Shown here: piece by piece, positions 1-9,750 of the stretch
How the letters are laid out: the number at the start of each line of letters is the position of its first letter
Numbering within the stretch: the first letter of the stretch is position 1
Assembly (NCBI GenBank): GCA_032716605.1
Contig: CM064572.1
Location: 37,588,010 to 37,652,009, forward strand
Direction: 5' to 3'
DNA from: Paralithodes platypus
Taxonomy: Eukaryota; Arthropoda; Malacostraca; Decapoda; Lithodidae
Length of the DNA: 64,000 nucleotides
Position numbers and translations under genes: made by a program
Notes under the pieces: generated by a model
The model's input: the letters and a program-made list of their open reading frames with translations, nothing else
What the model was told of the DNA's origin: nothing
Database searches by the model: none

Positions 1-45
1 GATTACCAGTCCAGTGGCAAGACCACTCTGCCACACCTCCCCTAA
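1..45 (-). mobile_element. tRNA-derived SINE head, cut by window start
   Basis: Read on the minus strand this matches the 5' head of the SINE at 24195-24378, including the A-box-like TGGCAGAGTGG. Only the head is inside the window; the B box lies beyond base 1. As in the other copy, the 5' end of the SINE abuts a TA-rich microsatellite. Confidence 0.6.
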
Positions 46-56
46 TGTACTGTATA

Positions 57-126
57 TGTGTATGTATACTTTTATGTGTGTGTACATGTGTGTATGTATG
101 TGTGTGTGTGTGTGTGTATGTATATG

Positions 127-188
<62 letters not shown>

Positions 189-212
189 TATGTATATATA
201 TACAAATATATA
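57..212. repeat. Compound microsatellite (GT)n-(TA)n
   Basis: Runs of TG/TATG pass into a long (TA)n tract. Tyr-Ile repeat reading frames here are artefacts of the tract. Confidence 0.95.
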
Positions 213-462
213 TAAGCCCACTTAGAACAGTGGGGCCAAAGAGTGGGAGGGATTTTCCCCGGAAACAGGGGATTATCTGGGGCGGGAGGAAGCTTTGATT
301 GAAATTAGGGTAGTTAGGAACCCATTTTGGGATTTAGGGTATTACCAGAAGTGGGCTGAACCTTTTCTCTTTTATATTGCGGTATTTACAAGAATATAAT
401 AAGCCGTAGGAACGGCTTTTAAGATTTTATTTTTAATTTATTTTATTTTAAGATTTATATTT
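213..462. other. No recognised feature
   Basis: Unique-looking sequence, G-rich at 235-295 and AT-rich after 415. I see no coding, RNA or repeat signal. Confidence 0.5.
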
Positions 463-745
463 ACATAAGAACATAAGAAGATAAGAAAATGGGAGTCTGC
501 AAAAAGCCGATCGGCCCTTACAAGGCAGATCCCTGTCACACCCAACCCCAATTACTAGGCCCAATTGTAGGCCCTACTCACTAATACCTTGAGTACTGAC
601 CCCACCAAAACGGTCAGAGATTAACACAAGATTACGGGGGTCTGCTGAGCGCCGATTGGCCCACACCTGGTAGATCCCCCTCACACCCAACCCATCTCGT
701 CCATATGTCTATCTAATTTTATCTTAAAGCTCCCTATCTTTCTTA
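463..745 (-). mobile_element. Older CR1-like LINE copy, 3' end segment
   Basis: On the minus strand this matches the end of ORF2 and the 3' UTR of the copy at 1757-5506, including the terminal tandem TTATGTTC-type octamers at 463-485. It is the third piece of one older minus-strand copy; the other pieces are 1353-1756 and 5507-5790. The pieces follow each other in order once the intervening insertions are removed. The octamer end is typical of CR1-clade LINEs (family knowledge). Confidence 0.8.
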
Positions 746-1352
746 ACCCGGGAGCTGCGGGGAGACTCTTAAGAGTTCCCCCGGCGCACTGCGGGGAGAC
801 TCTTAAGAGTCAGAGAAAAAAAAAATCAACTTTTGACATCGAAAAAAAAATATTTTTTTATTTTTTTTTTGGCCCCTGGGCCATGCAAAATCTCAGTCCT
901 CTACCTCCCCTCCTTCCCCACTTTCCTCCTCTCCTTCAGTTATCACCTATTTTCCCTGTTATTCCCTTATTCTGAGGTATATTTTCGTGCTAACATTAGA
1001 AATCCGATTGGAGGGTGTGGTCATCACTGATAGCAAGCGAGTGCAAGAGAGAGAGAGAGTATCGATCGACTGTGTCTCAGTGGCCTTGGGGGAAATTGGC
1101 GGGAAAGCAGATTGCCTCACCCATACATTATACAACTCGCGGGCTATATCTCCGATTTTGACCATCCAAACGCTGTTTTCACTCGTTTTATTGTTGTTTC
1201 AGGTTAATACCTTTATAATCAACCCATAACAGGCGCATATGGATAAGTATTAATGCTATTAATGGCACAATGAATATTTTAGTGACGGAAACACCTCAAA
1301 TACGTCAGCACAGGGGGACGTTTCCAATTACCCCCATGCGCACTTCAGAGGT
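746..1352. mobile_element. Insertion in older CR1 copy, candidate TTAA-type element
   Basis: This block separates two segments that are nearly adjacent in the related copy, with about 10 bp lost at the junction. TTAA occurs at both edges (743-746 and about 1352-1355), as expected for piggyBac-type insertion. The left end holds a 22-bp direct repeat (755-776 and 789-810), each unit containing the perfect palindrome ACTCTTAAGAGT. The outer ends share only weak terminal similarity, so the class is uncertain. Homopolymer A and T runs sit at 815-875. Confidence 0.45.
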
Positions 1353-1756
1353 TAATCCCACTATATCACTTGGTAGCCTAAACCACCCATCTACAACTCT
1401 GTTACCAAACCAATATTTGCCTATATCTTTTCTGAAACAAAATTTATCTAATTTGAAACCATTTGTTCGAGTTCTTTCGCCATCACTGAGATTCAGTACA
1501 TTTTTCATGTCTCCTTTATTTATCCCACTAACCCACTTGAACACTTCTATCATATCCCCTCTAACTCTGCGTCTTTCTAACGAATGTAAGCCTAATTTTT
1601 TCAACCTTTCTTCATATGGTAGATTTCTAATATTATGAATAATTTTTGTCATTCTTCGCTGTACTCTCTCCAACGGATCTATGTCCATTCTGTAATAAGG
1701 ACACCAAAATTGGACATCATAATCCATATGAGGTCTCACTAATGACAAGTAAAGTT
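1353..1756 (-). pseudogene. Older CR1-like LINE copy, ORF2 C-terminal segment
   Basis: The minus-strand translation runs from SLVRPHMDY through LERVQRRMTKIIHNIRNLPY and KYWFGNRVVDGW. This is the region after the reverse transcriptase, close to the same region of the plus-strand copy at 4830-5220. It starts exactly where the piece at 5507-5790 stops (the ADVIL / KLYLSLVRP junction). The two were one segment before the plus-strand copy inserted between them. Confidence 0.88.
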
Positions 1757-2290
1757 ACTTCTGCTACAGGCCGGCAACAGAAAACAGCTAAGTCTATTTT
1801 AATTGTAGGGGATTCAGTGGTTAAATACCTTGGTAGGGCTACTAACACACATGATGGTATAGTTGTCTGTCTGCCTGGTGCCGGAGTCGAGAAGGTGGCA
1901 GAAAAGCTAGATGGTGTCATGGAAGCGAGTGGAGAGGACCCCATCATCTTCCTCAACGCAGGGAGCAACGACATTTGGAAATGCAGGACTGAGGAGTTGC
2001 TCACCACGTACCAGGAAATGTTGGAGAGGATCAAGGAGAAGGGTGGAGTTCCTGTGGTACACAGTATCCTACCAAGAAGAGGGGTAAGGAAGGAATGGTC
2101 CTCCAGGGCTATTGGTGTAAATAGCCGGCTGGAGAAGTATTGCAAGGCAAATACTATTCCATTCCTGGATAACTGGACCCTCTTCTACGGTAAGGATGAA
2201 CTGTATGCCCAGGATGGAGTACATCTCTCTCGACTAGGAGTTTCGACCTTAGCCAGCTCACTCGACAAGTTTGTTGCGGGGTTTTGTTAA
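1757..2290 (+). pseudogene. CR1-like ORF1, SGNH/GDSL esterase domain (5'-truncated)
   Basis: The frame encodes a GDSL/SGNH-type esterase as found in CR1-clade ORF1 proteins. Block I is ILIVGDSVVKYL (Ser nucleophile), block III is NAGSNDIW (Asn), and block V is DGVHLSRLG (Asp and His). No start codon lies inside the inserted element; upstream sequence in frame belongs to the host copy on the other strand. The N-terminal zinc-finger and coiled-coil part expected in full ORF1 is missing. The stop (TAA at 2288-2290) overlaps the opening of the ORF2 frame by a few bases. In the family this domain is thought to act on lipid esters and help the ribonucleoprotein; that is knowledge of the family, not shown here. 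Confidence 0.85.
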
Positions 2291-5290
2291 TAAACCATAG
2301 GTGTGTAAGTAAAATAGAATCCCAGCCACATGAAATTGATAGTAATAACGAACATTCTGATAGCGTAGCTTTTCCGTCTAGGTCCAGTAGTTCAACAGGT
2401 AAAAATAAATTAGTTAAAAACAATAGAAAAATAGTTGCAAATACAAGTAATAGTTTGAGGGTTTATTATACAAATTGCAGGAGTTTATGTAACAAAATGA
2501 ACGAACTTAGAGCACTTGTTAGCAAAGAAAATATAGACATAATAGCGCTAACTGAAACATGGATTAATACAGAAACCAGGCATTTTTTAGCAGAGTTTGA
2601 TATACCGGGATATAGTTTGTTTAAATATGACCGAACAAGTAGGAGGGGTGGCGGTATAGCAGTGTTTGTCAGGAGTTCATTAAAAAGCTGTACTAAATCA
2701 GGTATTAGAGTAAATAATGAAAATGAAAGTGTTTGGGTAGAAGTTAACGAAGGTAGTGAGACTTTAGTTATTGGAGTTATGTATAGACCGCCAAATATGA
2801 GTAGAAATGACGGAACATCATTATGGGAGGAAATTAAAATAGCATCAAGGCTTAGCAACGTGCGCATTATGGGGGATTTTAATTTCCCTAATATAGATTG
2901 GCAGCAACAAATAGGCGACTCTGATTCAAAGGAGTTTATTGAGGTAGTACAAGATAGTTTTTTATCTCAATTCATAGATACGCCGACTAGAGGTGATAAT
3001 ATTCTCGATTTAGTTTTCAGTAACAATGAACATATGATAAATAGTGTAGAAATCGGGGACCACCTAGGAAATAGTGATCACAATTCTGTGTATTTTAATA
3101 TACAATGGAAAGGTAATATCAGAGAGAATACAACATTAATACCTGACTTCAGAAAAGCCAATTATGGTGGGTTAAGAGAAGCCCTGTTAGCGGACCCTAT
3201 GGTCAAAAAATTAAGTCGATCCAGGTGTCCAAATGAGTGTATCCTTTCTCAGGCACCTGTCATCTTAAGTCAGGAAGAGACGTCAAACTTGGTAGATACA
3301 TACGATAATTTTATCAAGTCAGTATTCAATGCGCAAAATAAATATATCCCCAAAAGAACATTTAGATCAACACAGAACCAACCCCAATGGATGAATAATA
3401 GACTATTAGATCTTCTAGGAAAAAAGAGAGGAATATATAGAAAAATTAAAAAAGGCGAAATTCACCTACTTGCTTACTATCAGAATTTATCACGACAGGT
3501 AAAAAAGGATATTAGTAAAGAAAAAAGAAATTATGAAATTAAGATTGCCAATGACAAAAAATAATCCTAAAGCTTTTTACCAACTATATAAATCCAAGGT
3601 TAGAGATGTAATTGGTCCCCTTAAAACTTCGATAGGAGAAATGACAGAAAATGATTTAGAAATGTGCAGTACATTAAATAGTCAATTTCTTTCCGTTTTC
3701 ACTAATGAAAATTTGGCACAGTTTCCAGAAGTCCGTAAGGTATACAGCGATAGTATAGATAATAGGTTAAGTACGGTTACTATAAGTAGAAATTATGTGC
3801 TTAAGGAAATTGACAGACTGAAACCTCATAAATCGCCTGGTCCTGATGAGGTATATGCTAGAGTATTAAAAGAATGCAGAGATGAGTTAAGTTACCCATT
3901 AACATTTCTATTTAACAAGTCATTAGACACAGGTATAGTTCCAGAAGCTTGGAAGCTTGCAAATGTAGTTCCGATCTTCAAAAAAGGTGATAAATCAATA
4001 GCATCCAATTACCGTCCCATTAGTCTCACTTCAATCATAGGAAAGCTACTAGAGTCAATTATTGCTAGGAAAATGAGAAACCACTTAGAAACATTTAACT
4101 TAATCAATTCTTCTCAGCATGGATTCACTCAGGGACGGTCTTGCCTTACTAATTTGCTTAGTTTTTTCTCAGAGGTATATGAAGCAGTAGATAATGACAA
4201 GTCATATGATATTATATATTTATATTTCAGTAAAGCTTTCGACAGAGTCCCTCATGAGAGATTGATGAGAAAGGTTGAGGCACATGGAATAGGTGGGGCG
4301 TTGTTAGGATGGATTAGGTCATGGCTAATTGGTAGGAAGCAGAGAGTCAGCATAAATGGTACCAAGTCAGAATGGGGAGCAGTCAAAAGTGGTGTCCCCC
4401 AGGGATCGGTATTAGGTCCCCTGTTGTTTCTTATATACATAAATGACCTAGATTTAGGTATAACTAGTAGGATAAGTAAATTCGCAGACGATACTAAAAT
4501 AGGGAGATCAATTGATTCAGATAGCGATATAGAGTGCCTCCAAAGGGATCTAGATACCTTACATGAATGGTCAGTAAATTGGCAGATGAAGTTTAACATT
4601 GACAAATGCAAGGTATTAAAGATAGGGAAGATGCAAACAAATGTTAAATATAAACTAGCTAATTTAGAATTAGAAAATTCAGACTGCGAGAAAGATCTAG
4701 GTGTGTTTGTTGGCAATGATTTGAAGCCTAGAAAACAGTGTATAAGCGTTCGTAATAAGGCAAACAGGATTCTCGGGTTCATCTCTAGGAGTGTGAGTAA
4801 CAGAACTGCTGATGTTATCTTAAAACTTTACTTGTCATTAGTGAGACCCCATATGGATTATGCTGTCCAATTTTGGTGTCCTTATTACAGAATGGACATA
4901 GATTCATTAGAGAGAGTACAGCGTAGAATGACAAAAATGATCCATAATATTAGAAATCTTTCGTATGAAGAAAGGTTGAAGAAATTAGGTTTACATTCGT
5001 TAGAGAGACGCAGAGTTAGAGGGGATATGATAGAGGTGTTCAAGTGGGTTAGTGGGATTAACAAAGGGGACATGACAAATGTACTAAAGCTCAGTGATAG
5101 CGAAAGAACTCGTACCAATGGTTTCAAATTAGATAAATTTCGTTTCAGAAAAGATATAGGCAAATATTGGTTTGGTAACAGAGTTGTAGATGGGTGGAAT
5201 GGACTACCAAGTGCTATAGTGGGATCTAAAACTGTAGGGAGCTTTAAGATAAAATTGGATAAGCATATGGACGAGAAGGGTTGGGTGTGA
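2284..5290 (+). pseudogene. CR1-like ORF2: APE endonuclease plus reverse transcriptase, broken
   Basis: The first half (2284-3564) is an APE-type endonuclease with ALTETW, MYRPPN, IMGDFNFPNIDW and SDHNSVYF. The second half (about 3563-5290) is a non-LTR RT with QHGFTQGRS, SGVPQGSVLGPLLF and FADD. The halves are in different frames; the switch falls in an A-run near 3555-3560, consistent with one indel. Motif A reads YLYFSKAFD: codon 4223-4225 is TAT (Tyr), where the related copy at 41407 has the catalytic Asp. No ATG lies near the ORF1/ORF2 junction. This copy cannot encode an active RT. Confidence 0.9.
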
Positions 5291-5506
5291 AGGGGGATCA
5301 GCCGGGTTGGGCCAATCAGCACTCTGCAGATCCCCATAATCCTGCGTTAATCTCTAACCGTTTTGGTAAGATGATCCTCAGGGTATTAGAGTGTGAAGCC
5401 TATAATTGGGCTTTGTAATTGAATTGGGGTTGTGTGGGACAGGGATCTGCCTTGCTTAGGCCAATCGGCTTTCTGCAGACTCCCATTTTCTTATGTTCTT
5501 ATGTTC
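5291..5506 (+). other. CR1-like LINE 3' UTR and octamer terminus
   Basis: The 3' UTR contains two related stretches (GGGGATCAGCC... and GGGATCTGCC...GCCAATCGGC), suggesting an internal duplication. It ends in two copies of TTATGTTC rather than poly(A). The same end, reversed, is at 463-485. Confidence 0.8.
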
Positions 5507-5790
5507 TAAGATAACATCGGCAGTTCTGTTACTCACACTCCTTGAGATGAACCCTAGAATCCTGTTTGCCTTGTTGCGAACGCTTATACACTGTTTTCTA
5601 GGTTTCAAATCGTTGCTAACAAACACACCCAAATCTTTCTCGCAGTCTGAGTTTTCTAATTCAGCATTAGCTAGTTTATATTTTGCATTAGTATTCGTCT
5701 TCCCTATCTTTAATACCTTGCATTTGTCAATGTTAAAATTCATCTGCCAATTTACTGACCATTCGTGTAAGGTATCTAGATCCCTTTGGA
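5507..5790 (-). pseudogene. Older CR1-like LINE copy, upstream ORF2 segment (5' truncated)
   Basis: The minus strand encodes QRDLDTLHEWSVNWQMNFN, the start KCKVLKIGK, and SVSNRTADVIL, matching 4540-4820 of the plus-strand copy. Its 5' end at about 5790 is the truncation point of the older insertion. Its other end joins 1756 in the ancestral arrangement. Confidence 0.88.
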
Positions 5791-5804
5791 TGTTTGTAAT
5801 GTTT

Positions 5805-5935
5805 TGTTTTTCGTGTGTATACATATAAGTAAAATATGAGTAGGGTAAAGGAATCACCTTTGCCCTTTTGAGACAATGTATTTGTTATTTTATGTATTTG
5901 TACTATCTCAATAAAGAATCAAATCAAATCAAATC
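5805..5935 (+). repeat. LINE 3'-terminal fragment with (TCAAA)n tail
   Basis: It ends CTCAATAAAGAATCAAATCAAATC, continuing directly into a (CT)n tract. Similar ends occur at 40180-40268, 45905-46005 and 46020-46115. The shared pieces are GCC(T)TTTTGAGA, TATCTCAATAA and the pentamer tail. The end of the LINE at 41407-45055 (44970-45055) looks related. This is probably a strongly 5'-truncated LINE or a dependent SINE. Confidence 0.6.
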
Positions 5936-5987
5936 CCTCTCTGTCTGTCTCCCTCTCCCTCCCCCCCCCCCTCCCCCTCTCTCTCTC

Positions 5988-6045
<58 letters not shown>
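5936..6045. repeat. (CT)n-(GA)n microsatellite
   Basis: CT/CCT-rich tract followed by about 26 GA units; the two tracts are mutually complementary and could form a hairpin. Confidence 0.95.
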
Positions 6046-6379
6046 ATAAAGTAGAGACAACGGGCTAAGTAAAGAGGGGAGAGGAGGAAATTATAAATAA
6101 ATGGGAACGAACATCAGGCGATAATAGAATAACAAAAGCAGAGAGAGAGAGAGAAAATAACTTAAATACAACAATTAGTGTATACACATAAATAATAGTA
6201 GTAGTAGTAGTAAATTAGTAGCGAGAAAAGCACACGATCCCATTATAATTGTAAATTTAATGGAGGTTCAATCTGGTAATATTCCGCGTTATTGGATATA
6301 AGGCTTTTCATAACACAAGGATACTACTTCATGGAGGTCCCTTATCACAACAAATATTATCACCTCTGCGTAAGCAGAG
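6046..6379. other. No recognised gene
   Basis: AT-rich spacer with short GA and TAG runs (6138-6155 and 6190-6212). No supported feature. Confidence 0.5.
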
Positions 6380-6637
6380 TTTGGTATCGCCCCCTCCCCC
6401 CCCCCCCCCCCCCGTATAGTGGGTACCACACGAAAAAAATGTCTGTCGTCGTCGTCGTTGTCGTCGTCGGCGTCCGTCTGTCTCAGAACTCCTCCTAGAC
6501 CGTTGGACGGATTTTCTCCAAATTTCACACGAACATTTGTTGCGTGAATGCAAAAGTCGGTCAAAATTTTTGTTTTGAATTTATGCAATAGTTATGATTT
6601 TAGGTCCAAAATATGGTTTTGCCCCCCCCCCCCCCCA
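6380..6637 (+). repeat. Dispersed module with C-runs and (GTC)n
   Basis: An 18-C run (6396-6413), a GTC repeat (about 6441-6465), a conserved-looking GGACGGATTTTCTCCAAATTT segment in two halves (6504-6525), and a 15-C run (6622-6636). A related layout (GTCTGTCT then GATTTTCACGAAATTT) recurs at 11985-12080. I recognise it as a repeat pattern but cannot name the family. Confidence 0.45.
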
Positions 6638-6639
6638 TT

Positions 6640-7360
6640 GGCATTAGAAGTGATGGTAGTAATATTTGGATTTATGGTGGTAGTAGTGATAATGGTGACA
6701 ATTGTAGTGATGATGGTTGTAGTTGTATTGATGATGATGACAGTAGTGATGATGATGACAGTAGTAGATATGATGGTGACAGTAGTAGTAATGATGGTCA
6801 TAATAGTAGTGATGATGGTGACAAGTAATGATGATAGTTGTAGTGATAATAATGACAGTAGTGTTGATGGTAGTGACGATGGTGTGAGTATTAGTGATGA
6901 TGGTGAGTAGTAGTGAGGATGGTGAAATTTGTAGTGATGATGACGATAGTTGTGGTGATGAAGTTCATAGTAATGGTGATGATGGCAGTAGTAGTGATGA
7001 TGGTGACAGTAGAATAAATTATGGTAATATTTGTGACAGTAGTAATGATGATGGTTATAGTAGTAGTGATGATGTTAACAGTAGTAATGATGATTGTAAG
7101 ATGGTGGTGATGATATTAGTAATGATGGTTGATAGTTGTAGTATCAATGATGATAGTAGTGATTAAGATGCTAGTGACAATGGACAGTGATGATGGTGAG
7201 AGTAGTAGTGATAATTGTAATTGCAGTAGTGATGATGACAGTACTCGTGATGATTGTGGCAGTTGTAGTGATGATGGCATTGTAGTGATGATGGCAGTAG
7301 TAGTGATTATGTTGATTGTGATTGATGATGGTATTAGTAGTGATGATGGTAACCCATCGC
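6640..7360 (+). repeat. Degenerate GATGGT/AGTAGT satellite-like tract
   Basis: About 700 bp built almost wholly of GTAGTGATGATGGTGACAGT-like words with no fixed period. The Asp/Ser-rich and Met/Val-rich frames are by-products. It runs directly into the decayed Gypsy integrase at 7366. Confidence 0.9.
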
Positions 7361-7365
7361 AGAGT

Positions 7366-8609
7366 TGGGTAGGCCTATGCCGTTTTGATTTTGGGCAAAA
7401 CGGCACGTCTACTTTTCAATCAACACCACAAACCGGAGCAGTTCGAGCAATTCATCATCAAGACTCTACAGATCAGGACCAACAACATCTTCTCCAAGCA
7501 TTCCAGAGGAAGAAAAAACCCAACTTGATGCCAAAGTTCGTATTCGAACAACTCATACGTAAGGGAGACAACCTATACACCATAGATGGCAAGCTTGTGG
7601 TTAGTCCCCACACCGCCAACGACGTCATGAAATCTCTGCACTCCCATAATGGTATCCACCTAGGCCACAAAAAACTCCTTGCCACCTTTCAGGATATATA
7701 TTGGACCTCAAGGCCTTATGTAACAGCCAGGCTGATCACTGAAGCTTGCCGAGCCTGTGCTTTAGGCAAAGATAAGACCAGAACACCAGGTCCATCAGGG
7801 AAATTAATTGCAACCAAGCCGTGGCAACTACTGGCTGTAGGCATCATGGGACCAATGGACGAAGTTAAAGGATATAAATACATCATAACATTTGTTGACA
7901 CATACTCCAAGTACGTCATTGCCTGCCCAGCAAAAAGAACACTCAGCCTTTGCAGTTGCGGAATCATTATTGCAACATGTTTTCCCTTACTTTGGCCTTC
8001 CTCAAGCCATCCATTCGGACAATGCCCCCGAATTCACAGGACACGTCTGGCCAAGCCAAGTTCGTATAAGTCCGGATTGTGCAATGGGGCATCAACACCT
8101 GCCCTCGTGAGGATGGAATAACCCCTCACGAAAGAATAATTGGCAAACCCCCTTTACTGTTGCCCCTACGACACATGTCCGTTCCATCCGAGCCCTCGCC
8201 TTACCTCAACTAGTCGCTCGTCCACCTGCGCAACAGATTACATCAACTCCAGTACCTGCAAGACCTGAAACCCAAGGAAACCCCCAAGATCAGCCCACAC
8301 CACGTCGGCGACCTTGTGATGGTGGCTCAACTTCCCGTACCGTCCAAATTAAAACCGCGGTTCAAAGGTCCCTTTGAAATTCTGACTATTCTAAACTGTT
8401 ATCAAGTCACGGTCAACTATTATGGGGAATCACGCACTTATCGAAACCACTATGTACATCGCTTCCAGCCTCTTGATAGTAATATCACTGTGTTGGCTGA
8501 CCCCGTTGAAAATGTTGCATGCCCCACGACTAATCTCGACCCTTTACCAACCCAAACACAGAACCTACCACCTTCCCTCACCCCCTTTACCCCCTCTCCC
8601 CGTTCCTAA
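7366..8609 (+). pseudogene. Ty3/Gypsy-type integrase, decayed
   Basis: Integrase would insert retroelement cDNA into the host genome. Visible parts: an H2C2 zinc-binding region (LHSHNGIHLGHKKL...CRACALGK, about 7625-7775), catalytic-core start LAVGIMGPMDE with YIITFVDTYSKYV, then after a frameshift near 7935 the second core block AIHSDNAPEFTG in another frame, and a GPY/F-like C-terminus KLKPRFKGPFEILTI (8340-8400). The first catalytic Asp appears as Gly (VGIMG instead of VDIMG). The catalytic Glu region (about 8090-8310) is not readable. No Gag, protease or RT is seen upstream. Confidence 0.85.
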
Positions 8610-8768
8610 ACCTAAATTCCCTCCTTTCCTAACTATCCTACATCCCTACCCCCAACCACTCGAGCCTTCTCAGCTCCTCCTGGTTTCGCCCCTCTTCCTT
8701 CCACCCTATCCCATTCCTCATCCCTTCCTAATCCCACTACTCAAACCATCACAATTCCAACCAAACCT

Positions 8769-8892
8769 ATCCTACCTATCCCTCATTCATCCCCCACCTC
8801 CTCTTCCTCTGCCGCAACCGAAATCCCTACCTATCACTCATTCATCCCCCACCTCCTCTTCCTCTGCCGCAACCGAAATCCCTACCTTTACT
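8769..8892 (+). repeat. 55-bp tandem duplication in CCT-rich tract
   Basis: A pyrimidine-rich stretch (8530-8935) follows the integrase. Within it a unit containing CACCTCCTCTTCCTCTGCCG repeats twice at about 55-bp spacing. Confidence 0.75.
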
Positions 8893-8934
8893 CCATCTCC
8901 CTCATTCCATCCCTCAACCCCTCCATATCCTTTC

Positions 8935-9060
8935 TTGATATCTCTCGCCAGGATTAAATGTCTTAAAACAGTTGGCTGAATGGGGCCGAATGGAAACAAC
9001 CCAGAGAAAGAGAGAAAAGGAGAGAAAGATAGAAAAAAGCCGATGACCCCCCTAAACAAA
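8935..9060 (+). repeat. Dispersed repeat (TCTTAAAACAGT module), plus copy
   Basis: It shares GTCTTAAAACAGTTGGCTGA, GGCCGAATGGA and a purine tract AAAGAGAGAAAAGGAGAGA with 15470-15640. A minus-strand relative lies at 15232-15375. Position just after an integrase and the purine tract suggest a polypurine/LTR-edge region of a Gypsy-type element. That role is inference. Confidence 0.55.
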
Positions 9061-9061
9061 T

Positions 9062-9750
9062 ATGGCTATAAAACCGTTATAACAGCCCAATAGTTAAGGT
9101 GTTATGGGAGAGAGAGATCTTTATCAAGCTGTAACTTTGGGAGTTTTTAATAGATTTTTTTTTTTTTAAAGTTTCATTATGTTTATTTTTCTACCTATTC
9201 AATTGATTTTTATCACAACAAATATTATTATTATTATTATTATTAGTATTATTTTAATAGTAGTAGTAGTAAGTAGTAGAGAACGTCCCCTGCCAAAGGG
9301 AACAGTGTGCAATGTATGTGGAAAGCAAACTAAAGTGGAAGGCAGATATATATATAAGCCTATGGGTGATCATCAGCCAGAGATTAACACAAAGATATTC
9401 ATACAGACAGACACAGACAAATGTACATAGATTGATAGCCAACATAAAACTATAGACACAAGATAAATATACAGACACAAACATAAACAAAAAGATGAAA
9501 ACATTATATATACAAGAAAGCTAAAACTATCAGGGGAGCTAGAAAGAAACAGACAGATAAGACAAAGATAGAACAGCTAAAAGATATACAAATATAAAAA
9601 ACAAAAGACAACAATAAAAAAGAGAAATGGAGACAAATGTATGGAAAGAAAGTAAGTTACACAGTCGTGTGGGATGCCACAGACTCAGTACACCAAGGAC
9701 TTGTCTCTGCAGAGTGCCCGTGAGGGTATCTCGCCAAGCCCTGTCTCTAA
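9062..9750. other. No recognised gene; A-rich spacer
   Basis: Contains a short (ATT)n tract (9225-9250) and A-rich sequence rich in GATA/GACA words (9400-9620). Small hairpins begin to appear from about 9670. Nothing supports a coding gene. Confidence 0.5.

Larger units (their letters stand above)
1757..5506 (+). mobile_element. CR1-like LINE inserted into an older copy of its own family
   Basis: A 5'-truncated but nearly complete element: the end of ORF1 (esterase), ORF2 (APE endonuclease plus RT), a 3' UTR, and two terminal TTATGTTC-type octamers. The left flank ends GTAAAGTT and the right flank resumes TAAGATAAC. In the intact family sequence these two flanks are contiguous apart from a base or two. 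There is therefore no target duplication, which fits the CR1 habit of small target-site changes (family knowledge). The host copy lies in the opposite orientation. Confidence 0.9.

Noticed and set aside
1646..1756. Upstream extension of the ORF1 esterase frame.
   Set aside because: These bases belong to the older minus-strand LINE copy; the plus-strand element starts at 1757, so the extension is chance.
1353..5506. Twin-priming inversion as the cause of the minus/plus junction at 1756.
   Set aside because: Twin priming inverts a unique 5' segment. Here the inverted segment is also present in the plus copy, and it continues on the far side at 5507, which fits a nested insertion.
6640..7166. 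Asp/Ser-rich acidic protein frames.
   Set aside because: By-products of the GATGGT/AGTAGT repeat; all frames give low-complexity open stretches.
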